Part shown: piece by piece, positions 44,130-54,700 of the stretch
Layout of the letters: the number at the start of each line of letters is the position of its first letter
How positions within the stretch are numbered: the first letter of the stretch is position 1
Assembly: GCA_035610365.1 (NCBI GenBank)
Contig: CM069436.1
Coordinates: 39,129,117-39,193,116 of the forward strand
DNA length: 64,000 bases
Origin: Aquatica leii
Lineage: Eukaryota; Arthropoda; Insecta; Coleoptera; Lampyridae
Reading direction: 5' to 3'
Program-made: the position numbers and the translations under genes
Notes under the pieces: model-generated
Seen by the model: only the letters and a program-made list of their open reading frames with translations
Database searches by the model: none
Told to the model about the DNA's origin: nothing

Positions 44130-45471
44130 ACCTTGCTTCCGGATATTATCAACTTCCTGTAGCTAAAAATTCTGTAGCTAAAACAGCTTTTGTTACACCA
44201 GAAGGTCATTACGAGTTTTTACGTATGCCGTTTCGTCTTACTAACGCTCCATCGGTATTTCAACAATTAATGAATACAGTATTGGGTGACTTAAAAAATT
44301 CAATTGCTTTTCCATACATAGACGACATAATTATCCCGTCACTCAATCTAGAAGAAGGACTACAACGACTTCATGAAGTACTATTGAGACTACGTGATCA
44401 CCATCTGACTCTAAAATTAAGCAAATATACATTCTTTAAAACACAAGTTGAGTATCTTGGAAGAGAAATAAGTTACCAAGGTGTCAGACCTGGAAAAAGA
44501 AAAATAGAAGCTTTAACCAAGATGCCCGCACCAAAAACAGTTAAACAGATTTTTAGCCTTTTGGGGTATTTTAGAAAGTTTATTAAAAATTATGCAATTA
44601 TGGTAGAACCTCTAACAAAATTAATTCAAAAGAACGTTAAATGGAATTGGGGAGCACCACAGAACAAAGCATTTCAACAAATAAAAAATCTAGTAAGTAC
44701 AGATCCTATTCTAGCAATGTTTGACCCGTCATTAAAAACATACTGATGCTAGTTCACTGGACGTAGGAGGAATGCTTCTGCAAACAAATAGTCAAGGATA
44801 TCAACAAATCGTATCTTATTTTAGTAAACAGACAGCTTTCACGTCTCAATCTTTTAAAATAACGTGTAACACTTACGGAATAAAACATATATTAAATGCC
44901 GTCGCTACTCCCAGCGCAAACGGACAACATGAACGTTACAACAAAACCGTAATTAGTGTGCTGGCCACCACGGTACCGGAAAAAGAACCAAACGTATGGG
45001 ATAAATACATTAAACAAATCTAAAGCACCCTAAACACGTCATACAATAAAGGTATAAATGCGACACCAATGAAAACTCTAGTTGGATATAATACAAAGCA
45101 CTTAACAGAAGCTTGGCTTCTAAACGAATTAAAAAACGAAATACATAAATTAGATTAGGCAACGTTCAGAAACAAAATCAGCAAATATATAACAAAAGAT
45201 CAAAAGCAACAAAAGAAACAGTACGATAAGAACAGGAAAAAAGCAAAAAAAATACAACAAGGGTGACTTGATTATGGTTCAAATTACAAGCGAGCCTAGT
45301 ACCGGTTTTAACCGTAAGTTGTATCCAAAGTACAAAGGGCCTTTTCGTATAACAAAAAGAATTATTAACGATCGATACGAAGTAGGAGATCTAAGAGAAG
45401 GGTCAAAGCGTAAACGTACGGTGGTTTCTGTTGACCACATAAAACAATGGATCACGATTCAAGACGCTTAA
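44130..45471 (+). pseudogene. Gypsy pol: RT, RNase H scrap and integrase C-terminus
   Basis: RT begins inside the finger/palm at 'LASGYYQLPVAKNSVAKTAF', then 'LRMPFRLTNAPSVFQQLMN' (44222-44275), 'FPYIDDIIIPS' (44310-44342), 'VEYLGREI' and 'LGYFRKFI' (connection). RNase H is reduced to about 40 residues (44745-44870). A deletion then joins to integrase at 'TPSANGQHERYNKTV' (44907-44952). The C-terminal frame (45268-45471) has 'YKGPFRITKRIINDRYEV', a typical Gypsy integrase tail. Stops at 45021 and near 45158. Confidence 0.8.
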
Positions 45472-45482
45472 AGGTGAGTGAT

Positions 45483-45562
45483 TATAAGTTTTAGAGATCA
45501 ACGGATCTCAGGCAAACGTGCCTATAAGTTAGAGATCGACGGATCTCAAACAAACGTAAGTT
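45483..45562 (+). repeat. Two-copy 40-bp direct repeat after Gypsy pol
   Basis: 'TATAAGTTTTAGAGATCAAC' with 'GGATCTCAGGCAAACGTGCC' is followed at once by a second copy ('TATAAGTTAGAGATCGACGG' ...). It lies just past the pol stop and could be part of the LTR or untranslated tail; unproven. Confidence 0.7.
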
Positions 45563-47039
45563 GGTTTTTTAAAGTCGGAAATAAGAAGGCTTTGTCGATT
45601 TAAATAAATTAAGTATTTAACGCGTGTGCTAAGATAAATAAGTGGACGTGCTTTTAACATAAACAAATACCGGCTTAGATAAACAGAAGTTATCCGCGGA
45701 CATTATTTTTCGAGTGATACAGTAATATGCAAATTAATGTAATTGTTTTTCTTAAATACCGTTGCATTTTATTAGTGTAGTTAAAGTAATTATAATAAAT
45801 CGTCTAAATATTTAGTTTACAAATAAATTAATTTTAAAATTTGCAACAATATACATGATATGTGAAGTTTTTTTAAAGTGTTTTAGAAAATGGTAGAAAA
45901 ACCAATGTATTTTGCCAAGGTTTGAAATATGTATATCAATATTTAAGAATAAGACTAGTTAAACAACCGAGAGTTGCTTAAGCCGATAATCTTATTTTTA
46001 AAGATGTGTCAGTTTTAATCGAAGAATACATTTAACTCTGTTGAGTACCAAGTTCTAATATTCTAGCAAAAATCCACTACTACTAATACAGTAGCGAAAC
46101 TACTATAAGGCAAGGTAAGGTAGTGTCTTAAAGGTTCGAAATTAGAACTTTTGCCACTAGATTAATATACGTTTAATACTTATCTTTTTATAATCTTTAA
46201 ATACCATGTAAGTTATTGAACTTTTTTTTTGTTTAAAATGTATTGCAAAAGTAAGCATTTTAATAAACTAGAAAGTTATGTAAAATCAATGCAAAAACTA
46301 TGTACTTATAAAACATTTATCCAAAAACACCAAAAGCCTTTGAAACGTTTTACTTTGTTTAAATAAATTTGAATAATTTGAACATTAACAGAAATACTTT
46401 CAATGTGTTAAAAAAACTTTTAATTTGTTTCCGCAGCAATAAATAATACAAGACAAAATTTTAATATAACAAACGTATATTCATTTTTGCAACAGAAAGT
46501 ATTAATTACAACTAAGTAAATTTATCAGTTATTGACTCAAACTTGTGGTTTGTTAGCATTCGCTGTTAAATTAACTGTCAATATTAGTTTTGGATTATTA
46601 CATCATTCACCTTCATTTAGTCATTCAAATTGTTTTAAAACGTTTTAGACGATTTACGTATTAATTTGAATAACGTTAAATAACAATAAGTAATAGCTAT
46701 TTGTAATGTAAAAATCTAAACGAATTAATAATATATTCGTTGAATTTTATATTTAATTGATATGCTATAAAATGCAAGCTCAACTTTTTTTTAAATTCAC
46801 ATTATACGTAAATGTCAATGTCAATAAAGTATTTGTTAAAGAATATCGTAAACTTTAAATGTCAATCAACTAGTATTAATAGACTTTACAAATTCATTTT
46901 TCCTTAAACGACATTCAAATAGCACATTTTTGAACTACTAGCAGACTTTGTTCTTTTTCTTTACTTAAAACGTAACTGTTGGTACTACTGTTAACTGTCA
47001 CGTGTCAAGTTTTAAATTTTTTTTTAAATATTAGCTACG
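45563..47039. other. No gene seen
   Basis: AT-rich DNA between the Gypsy relic and the Crypton-like relic; nothing recognisable. Confidence 0.5.
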
Positions 47040-47700
47040 TAACACATTTGACACCACTAGAATTAGCGGCAGTTGCCGATGAAACTGTTGCTAATTTAAT
47101 ACCAACGAAGTCGAGAGCAGTATACGACAATGCATATAAAAAGTTTATAGAATCGGCTGAAACTCACACCGATGCAACCTATTTCGAAAATGTCACGTTG
47201 GCCTATTTTACACATGTATCGTTTAAGTTAAAAGTGTTACCTTATGGTTGACATATTTGATGTAACTTTAATTTAAAACACAACATTACATTGGAATCGT
47301 ACAAAAAGTTAATAGCTTTCCTTAATAAAAAAGAGAAGGTAGATACTTTTGATCTCTTTTAATCGGGGTAACAGCAGTTTGTCGTTGCCATGAATTGTTA
47401 CAACTTACAGTTAATGATATCGTAGATATAGACAAACTGATTTTTCCGAAACAGCGAAACAAAACCTGCTTGTTCATTTACTATAATCGGAGACTATTAT
47501 CTAATTTTTCATAAACGTGCTTTCGACAAGTCAAGATGGTTTATTAAATATCAAAATGGTATACAAAAGCATAAAATATCAGCAGCTGGAAAAGGTTTGG
47601 CAAAATACTTACATTTACCAAATCCAGTAGAATATACCAGAAACTGTCTACGAAGGACATCTGCAACGCTATTGATAGATTGTGGTTCTGATACACTCGC
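47040..47700 (+). pseudogene. Crypton-like tyrosine recombinase relic
   Basis: Pieces in order: 'NLIPTKSRAVYDNAYKKFIE' (47092-47150; the N-terminal core-binding domain), 'NVTLAYFTHVS', 'ITLESYKKLIAFLNKK' (about 47287-47332), 'YYLIFHKRAFDKSRWFIKYQ' (about 47500), and 'GKGLAKYLHLPNPVEYTRNC' continuing 'LRRTSATLLIDCGSDTL' (47590-47697). The last is the box with the catalytic H-x-x-R; here the expected His appears as Asn while the RR is kept. The family form that I remember is TGHCFRR.SATLL. The catalytic Tyr should lie just downstream but the sequence turns into an unrelated GC-rich stretch at about 47697. Several stops; dead. Confidence 0.65.
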
Positions 47701-47765
47701 GGCGGGTGCGGGGAGCAGATACTGCAGTCGCGGGGGGGCGCCTAGTTATAAGGGCGCTCTATTAT
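47697..47765. other. GC-rich G-run patch at the end of the Crypton relic
   Basis: Abrupt change from AT-rich coding to G-rich sequence with a seven-G run (about 47732-47738) followed by 'ggcgcctagttataagggcg'. The change falls exactly where the recombinase loses its match, so this may be an insertion or deletion junction. Nature unknown. Confidence 0.4.
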
Positions 47766-49546
47766 TTTTAAAATCGTAATTACTGTGGCTGAGGTTTAAA
47801 TACTCACTGATAAAACAAAATTACTATGGAACAATACTAGATAACGACAATTAAATTACTGACAAAAACAACACAGATAAAAGCAGTAAAACTGAGTAGA
47901 GCCGAAAACAGAAAAAGAAGGAGAGAACAGGACGAACGTGTTGATAAACTCAAAAAAATCACTTGTTTTTTATTCAAATACAGATGCACACAAAACTCTT
48001 TCTTTTTTATCTTTCCCAATTCCAAAAAAACAACAAAAACCAAGTAATTTCTTAGAGCCAGAAGAACAATAATTTCTTTTCGTCAAAGCATTTAGGCAAA
48101 TATCAAGGTTTAAGTGCATCCTCATTTTTCACAGATACAAAAGCACATTATTATCTATATAAAAACAATGACAGCAACATTAATAGTAATAATAATGCAG
48201 ATTAATTAATTTCTAGTCTTTTAAAAAATGAGAGGTACCGTTCTGATAGAGGTTATTTTGAAAGACATTTAATTTATAATAAACTCAAAAATTTTATATT
48301 AAAATGTGGACTATGTCGTCCTAGAAGACCATTCCCTGTTGACCATAAAAACAAAAACCGTTCGTTTAGTGAATGTTATTACGCCATAAAAACTAAAGCT
48401 GGCGTTGAAATACAAAGGATCTAGCTGTGTTATTAGCCGAAATTAAATAAGTGCTATTGTGAACCATGTTGGCTGTTTGCCGATAGAAGAAAAATATATT
48501 CTAATTTTAGCTGGATTGATGGAATTAATGATTGGAAGCGGTTAAGCAAGAAAATAAGTATCCATGAAATATTGGATTTTCATTTAGAGACTTGCGCCGT
48601 TGATAATGCACGGAAAAAGAAAACAAAATTGAAACTACTTTAGAATCAAGAATATGGAAGGAAGCAAACTTCTGGAAACAAGTTTTACATCAGAAGGTGA
48701 CAGGAAGGTTGTTGATGATGGTGCGGCACCAGGGGGAAATTGTCTATCGACTATAGATCTTCTTATCTTATCTAACTATGACCCTGTGTTAAAAAAGACT
48801 ATTAGAGTAACCAAAGAACGATGTAAAATATTTAAGTAAGGACATTTAAAACGAACTCATCACAATTACTTCTAAAGCTGTTGAGCGAAACTTAGTAAAT
48901 GAAATAAAGACTGCCTCTTTTTATTCTATTATACTTGACACGACAACTGATATTTCTAAGACAGATTAAGACCAGTGTAGTATTTAGGTACGTTAAAATA
49001 ATACATAATCAAAATCAAAGTCCAATCAATTTATTAAAAAAAGAATGATTTCTTGGTTTTATGCCACTAAGTGATCACACTGCTTTTGAATTAAAAAATT
49101 TTGTTTTAAAATATTTTAAAGAAACGGAAAAAATACAATTAAATGTAGGAGGGAAGCGTATGACAATGCAAATGTCATGGCTGGTGTATAGAATGGTTTG
49201 AAATCCAAACTTATGCAATTGGAAAAAATGTTGATGCTGTAAAAAGAGTTCCTGAAGTTTCTGATTTTTTAATATCATAGAGAAATTTGTGCCCAAGTCA
49301 TTAAGGAATGTTTGAATGTATTAAACAATGTTGCTTGATGCGAAGTAATAACATTCTGCTGAACTTTCATTGCAATACCACAGCAATCGAAACGTTGTGT
49401 ATATTCATTTCAAAATAATAAACAATAAAAGTTCAAAATTGTTAAGGGGATACATTGTTATTGGTTATTATTAATATTATTTAAAGTATCAGTCTACCAA
49501 TAATAAAAAATAAAAAATTCAATCTTTCAAAATGTATTTAACATAT

Positions 49547-49580
49547 GTTTCGAGCTTGTAATTATAAAGCTCATCTTCAG
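49547..49580 (-). ncRNA. Hammerhead-like motif, left foldback arm
   Basis: Minus strand: CTGAAGAT, stem GAGCTT, loop TATAATTACA-like, stem AAGCTC, GAAAC. Stem II is a perfect 6 bp and both conserved core blocks are present, again with one extra base before stem II. Confidence 0.45.
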
Positions 49581-49676
49581 AAAACTACAAAAAAATATTA
49601 TTAACAAGTTATAAATAAAAAAAAATTTTGTAATTTAACTATTTATAACTTGTTAATAATATTTTTTTGTAGTTTT

Positions 49677-49710
49677 CTAAAGATGAGCTTTATAATTACA
49701 AGCTCGAAAC
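49677..49710 (+). ncRNA. Hammerhead-like motif, right foldback arm
   Basis: Plus strand: CTAAAGAT, stem GAGCTT, loop, stem AAGCTC, GAAAC. Same as the left arm except that the invariant G of CUGA is A, a change expected to inactivate a hammerhead. Confidence 0.35.
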
Positions 49711-50685
49711 ATATGTTAAATACATTTTGAAAGATTGAATTTTTTATTATTGGTAGACTGATACTTTAAATAATAATAAAAGTTCAGCAGAATGTTATTA
49801 CTTCTCATTAAGGAATAATGCACTGAATGCTTTGCGGTTTAGATAAACCGATGTTCTAAGAGCGTTATCTGATATTATTTTAAAATTCCATAAAAAGGAT
49901 AAAATATCGCAGGCAAAAGGCACTGCCGAAAGTCTTGCTTTGTCGTGGGGAATAGAACCCAAATTCACAGAAAAAAGACTACATAAAGTAAAGATTTATT
50001 TTGATGAATTCTCTCAGGACGAGAGAATAGAGAATGGGGAAAAAAGGTTTAAGGTGGAGATAATTTAAAATTTTTTAGATATTTTAATATTACAAATTAA
50101 AGAAAGGTTTTCCGCTTATAAAACTATTTTGAGAAAATTTGATGTATTAGATCCCAACATTTAAAAAAATGCAGGTGACGATGATTTATATGAATTGTCA
50201 AAGTTGCTGAAACATCAATACTACAATGATCCTATGGATTTGTTTCCTCAACAAATGGTAAACTTCCGGGCCACGTTAAAGGATGAAATAATCAAAGTTC
50301 CAAATATTAAAGATCTTGCAACATTGACGATTTGTAAGAATGAGACTTTTTCGGATCTTTTTCAAAATTAAAGTTAATAAAGAATTATTTGAGAAGTACT
50401 ATGTCTGGTGGATTAGCCATATTAAGTATTAAAAATGAGACTGCAAAAAATTTAGATCTGAATGATCTTATTAATGAATTTGCTACAGCAAAATCTAGAA
50501 AAGAAATTTGAAGTACTGTTCCTTTTAGATTCATTTTTAGTTTTTGTATCTATTTACCTAAATATAAGTGTGCAAATAGATCTGATTATATTCTCAATAT
50601 CAATTCTAAATAAATAATAATAAAATTCAGTCTGTATACACTTTATTCTGTTTTCCTTTGAGAATACCACAATTAAAATGGCAGG

Positions 50686-50870
50686 TGTAGTGCAGAGTAA
50701 AAATAAGTATGTCGGCAGCGTGGCAGTAACAGTGGCAACAGCGCTGGCGGCATCCATATTATTACACTGGGTAAAGAGTTACTTTACTGTATTCCAACTT
50801 GGTTAATAAAAGTAATTATAAATCCTATGTTGGAGTTTTAAATAAGATCTATACAAATATAAGTGCAACA
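50686..50870 (+). repeat. 5' LTR of the full-length Gypsy element
   Basis: 185 bp, TG...CA ends. Contains an AATAAA poly(A) signal at 50815-50820. Expected to hold the promoter of the element. Confidence 0.93.
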
Positions 50871-50886
50871 TGGCGCTGCGACAAAG
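50871..50886 (+). promoter_or_regulatory. Primer-binding site
   Basis: TGGCGCTGCGACAAAG starts directly after the 5' LTR; TGG is the complement of a tRNA CCA end. The tRNA is not assigned. Confidence 0.75.
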
Positions 50887-50960
50887 TTTTTAATACAAAT
50901 AAGAAGTTATCAAATTACGTGCAAAAGAAAAAACAAAATTAAGAAGAAAATTAAATAAAT

Positions 50961-51755
50961 ATGGCTGAAAACGTGCTGACGCAATTAGCATTGAACAATG
51001 GTGGAAATCCTGCAGAACAATGGGCGCAATGGTTAAGTAGTTTTAAAATATATCTAACAGCTACAGAAGTAAATAAAAAGGAAGAGAAAATTCAAGTAGC
51101 ACAGCTACTACATTTTGCAGGTACGGAGATACAAAAAATTTATAGTACATTTCAGTTTGATGAAGAGGAGAAAGATAAACTGGAGCCAGTAATAAACAAA
51201 TTCAATAATCATTTTACGCCAAGGGAAAATTTAACATTCACTCGCTATAAATTTATTACATCAAAACAAGGCGAACAAATAACGTTGGAACAATTTATAA
51301 CAGATCTTCGCAAACAAGCCAATAATTGCAACTTTGGTAATCTAAAAGATGACCTCATTAAATTAATGCTAATATGTGGAACTAATAATGGGGAAATTAG
51401 ACATCGATTATTACAAGAAGACGATGCAGACCTGGCAAAGGCTATAAAATTAGCATCGATAATCGAACAATCTAAATCACAAGCAAGAAAAATGGATAAC
51501 CAATCAGAACGTGAAGCTCAGGTGGATCGTATGGTAAAAGCAACTAGAAGCCGTGCCCCAGACAGGAGTGTATCTAGGTACCATCGAAGTCAATCGAAGA
51601 ATGATCGTAAACATGAAAGACCGTGTTCGAGTAACCGTAATAATTCACAACATCGATATAAAGGTAAAACTAATTATATTATAAAGTGTACGCGTTGTGG
51701 TGTGTCGCACCAAATAAATCAATGTCCTGCTTTTAAGAAAACGTGGAAAATGTAA
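50961..51755 (+). CDS. Gag of the full-length Gypsy element
   Basis: 264 codons from ATG 50961. A capsid-type helical N-terminus ('NPAEQWAQWLSSFKIYLTA', 'LLHFAGTEIQKIY', 'LEQFITDLRKQANNCNFG') matches retrotransposon gag proteins. A basic Ser/Arg linker (about residues 170-235) and a zinc-knuckle half 'CTRCGVSHQINQC' close it. The stop at 51753-51755 comes just before a second knuckle that is encoded in the +1 frame ('GKCKKLNHFANMC'), which leads into pol. So gag ends between its two knuckles: either a 1-nt indel or a programmed frameshift. Gag would form the particle and bind the element RNA. Confidence 0.85.
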   Translation: MAENVLTQLALNNGGNPAEQWAQWLSSFKIYLTATEVNKKEEKIQVAQLLHFAGTEIQKIYSTFQFDEEEKDKLEPVINKFNNHFTPRENLTFTRYKFITSKQGEQITLEQFITDLRKQANNCNFGNLKDDLIKLMLICGTNNGEIRHRLLQEDDADLAKAIKLASIIEQSKSQARKMDNQSEREAQVDRMVKATRSRAPDRSVSRYHRSQSKNDRKHERPCSSNRNNSQHRYKGKTNYIIKCTRCGVSHQINQCPAFKKTWKM

Positions 51756-54700
51756 AAAACTAAATCACTTTGCTAACATGTGTAAAAGCACAAGAATTGT
51801 AAATAGTTTAAGTTATAATGATTGTACTACAGATGAAAATGTTATTTATATAAATAGCGTAGCTACCGGTACTAACATAAATAATAATGAAAATCAAACC
51901 TCGTGGTCAGCCAAATTGAAAATTAGGGGGAAACCAGTTTGTTTTAAAATTGATACAGGGGCTATGGTGAATACAATTTCTATTACAGATTTTCTTAACT
52001 TAGGAATCTCATTTTCATTAATTGAACCAAGTAGAGTGACATTGAAATCATATTCAGGGGACTGTATACCGATTATAGGTCAATGCACATTAAGGTGTGA
52101 ACATAACGATAATCCATACAATATTCAGTTTTATGTTATTAATCACATAACAGACTCTTTGTTAGGGTTAAGATCTTGCATTCAACTTAATTTAATTAGT
52201 AAGAATAAGGAATCAGAAATTAATGACTCCATTAACTTAATTCAAAACTCAAGAGAAACAAATAAATCCGAATTTATTCAGGCATATAAAGATGTGTTTA
52301 AAGGTATAGGTTGTATTAATCCGCCGTATCACATACATATTAAACCCAATGAAAAACCAGTAATATGTCCTATTAGAAATGTACCACATGCGTTGCTAAG
52401 TAAACTACAGGAGACCTTAAATCATTTACAAGAAGTAAATATCATTAAAAAAGTAAATGGACCAAGCGAATGGGTACATCCGCTAGTATTAGTAAAGAAA
52501 AATGATGGATCCTTAAGAATTTGTCTCGATCCTTTACATTTAAATAAAATAATAAAACGGGAGCATTGTAAATTACTGAGCTTAGACGAAATTACAAGTC
52601 AACTCCAAGGTGCTAAGTATTTTTCTAAATTGGACGCTAGCCAAGCTTTTTATCAAATACCATTAGATGACGCTAGTAGTGAGCTTTGCACTTTTGGAAC
52701 CCCTTTTGGACGGTACAAATTTTTACGAATGCCATATGGAATAAAATGTGCTCCGGAGGTATTCAATGAACGGTTTAGGTTTCGAAGTAGAAAATGTCGC
52801 AATTTATATAGATGACATAATTATTTGGGGAAATACAAAACAACAACATGATATGGTTTTAGAAAAAGTATTGGAGATTGCTAGTAGAAATAACGTAAAG
52901 TTTAATTTAAATAAATGTCAATTTAGAATAAAAGAAATTAAATTTATGGGCCATATTATAAACGATTCTGGTGTAGCGGTAGATCCGGAACGAGTAAAAG
53001 CCTGTAACCATCGTTTGAAATCGATTGGTTGTTTAAGTAATTTTTGGTAACGGACACAGTATTTGGATTGACGATTTTCATTTAATGTATTTTGAATTTG
53101 TTTTAATGTGATTTTAGATTGAGTTTAATAAGTTATTTTACGATTTTAAATTCAAAGTTACATTGTAATTGTTGATAAAGTTTTGGTATTTTGTTACGCC
53201 GTGAAAATTCCAGTTGTGAGTTATGTTTCCCTTCTGAGATATAATCGTAATTAAACATATTTTCGCCGTTTGTTTATTTTAAGTTTGTTAAAAGTTCTTT
53301 GTTCGAGTACATTTGTACTTGAATTTCTTTATGTCAATCGTTTAGATTACGTGGAAAAATTAAGTCGTTATCTTAATTTATTAGGCAGTTTAAATTCTTG
53401 TAATATAATATTTTGTCAATTTGACATTTTCACGTACAAGCGAAACGCTGTGTCCTAATTCTATAAATATGACGTAATATGATTGTTTGCCTCTTTATTG
53501 CACTTCTTAACGAGAGTATTTTGGTGCTTGAGGTTTCGAACGCAGCCTTTGTGGAAAGGGCAGTCGACAAAAGTTGATATATAGAAGTGTTTTTGGTAAA
53601 TGAGGTGAGGAGTTCGAAGTTAGTTGGTTGACGGTCATAAACATGTAGTTAACGCAGGTGATAATTCACCTTTTCTAATAATTACCGTGGAAGTAAAAGA
53701 AGATGGTGCAGTGAATTTAAGTGGAAAACTAAACTTTCCTTTTTCGTAATTACGGTTAATTAAGATCACTGTTTTGCCTAAATTAATATCGCATGTTTCG
53801 TTACGTGAATTTGTGCGTGAGTTTGTTTCGCAATCTCATCCTTCGCCTTGGGGGCGGATTAATAAATCTTCCACTGGTAACCTATTGTTTGGGGAGCAGC
53901 CGAATTCCATCCGAGGTGGTAGCTTTCAAAACTACTGGGCCGAAGTTCAACCGGTGTCACCAATTAAGAATTAAGGTATTTATCGATTTTGTTGTTTGAT
54001 CGTGCAGTGACCCGCGATTAAAAATGCAGTAAAAGCTTTCAATTTTGAGTCAATTGAAATTACGACTAACGTTAAATTTAATTATTTCAATGAACACGTA
54101 TAGTGTTTGCGTGAAATTAATATAAATTAACTTTGTTTTGATGCGTTTGAGAAGTGATTCGTATTTCGAATATATGATAATGTAACGACTTATAAACTAT
54201 ATTTTGTTTAGTTCGAATTAAAGTTCGGACATATATGTTATAAACTGTATTGTTTTTTTTGTGTTATTTGAATTTGTTTGTTATAAATATGCGGTCAAGA
54301 TCTTGAGATTTAATTATATTTGAAAACGTCGAGTTAACGCTATTGTAGTAGCATTTCTTTTTATATATTTTAATGTAATGTTTTGTGTGTAAATTGTTCA
54401 TTCTTGTTTGCTTAAGATTATTTCATTTCTTTTATTCAAATTTATTTGATATCAATTAGTACTTGTTATTTTATTTTGTTTTTGTTTTAAATTTTCAATC
54501 AATAAATGTTAAATTGTTAAATGTAAAGAGCTTTTATTCATTTAGCCGCCTCATACGTAAATTTTTGTTTAAGTGTTTTTCAGAATTGTTATAACCCAAG
54601 GTAAGTTCTGGGGTTGTAACCAACCGGATGAGCTTTCAGGTAACCAGGGGTTTGAAAGCTACCCTTATAGAAATCCTTGATTGGCGCCCTTACCGATTAT

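Larger units (their letters stand above)
41257..45471 (+). mobile_element. Ty3/Gypsy relic with internal deletions and minisatellites
   Basis: Order on the plus strand: a Ser-rich, coiled-coil-like frame, two minisatellite blocks, gag with zinc knuckles, protease active site, part of the reverse transcriptase, a scrap of RNase H and the integrase C-terminal half. Deletions remove most of the protease-to-RT junction (about 44087-44130) and RNase H to integrase core (about 44870). LTRs were not found. It is a different lineage from the Gypsy elements at 15-19.7 and 50.7-57.2 kb. Confidence 0.75.
49436..49774. mobile_element. Foldback element with hammerhead-like arms, 12-bp target duplication
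   Basis: AATAAAAGTTCA flanks it at 49424-49435 and 49775-49786. The left arm (about 49476-49619) is a near-perfect reverse complement of the right arm (about 49641-49774); the left end has about 40 extra unpaired bases. Each arm has CTGAAGAT or CTAAAGAT, GAGCTT, loop, AAGCTC, GAAAC. No coding sequence. The asymmetric inverted structure, variable-length target duplication and tail motif together suggest a non-autonomous PLE-type element inserted into another PLE tail. Confidence 0.8.
49340..49811 (+). mobile_element. PLE tail fragment with an inverted end
   Basis: 49374-49435 plus 49787-49811 matches the tail of the PLE at about 7941-8021 ('cagcaatcgaaacgttgtgt', 'tttcaaaataataaacaat', 'gcagaatgttattactt'). 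In front, 49340-49372 is the reverse complement of the last 33 bp of the same tail, so the fragment has a head-to-head inverted piece. PLEs often have such inverted 5' pieces. 'CATTAAGGAAT' at 49299-49309 and 49806-49816 may be the target duplication. The fragment lies inside the hAT relic. Confidence 0.75.
47838..50520 (+). pseudogene. hAT transposase of ZMYM/TTF type, decayed and interrupted
   Basis: The start has 'LSRAENRKRRREQDERVDKL' (about 47895-47955). A TTF-type zinc-finger region follows: 'CGLCRPRRPFPVDHKNKNRS' (48310-48370), 'CEPCWLFADRRKIYSNFS' (48460-48515), 'GINDWKRLSKKISIHE'. The core shows 'YFKETEKIQL' and 'MPLSDHTAFELKNF' (49060-49105), degraded. A PLE tail interrupts it at about 49310-49811. 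It resumes with 'AESLALSWGIEPKFTEKR' (49925-49978), 'ERFSAYKTILRKFDVLD' (about 50105-50155) and the dimerisation block 'KLKLIKNYLRSTMSGGLAI' with 'NLDLNDLINEFATAKSRKE' (50365-50510). These match hAT proteins related to ZMYM1. Multiple stops and frameshifts. hAT terminal repeats not identified. Confidence 0.75.
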
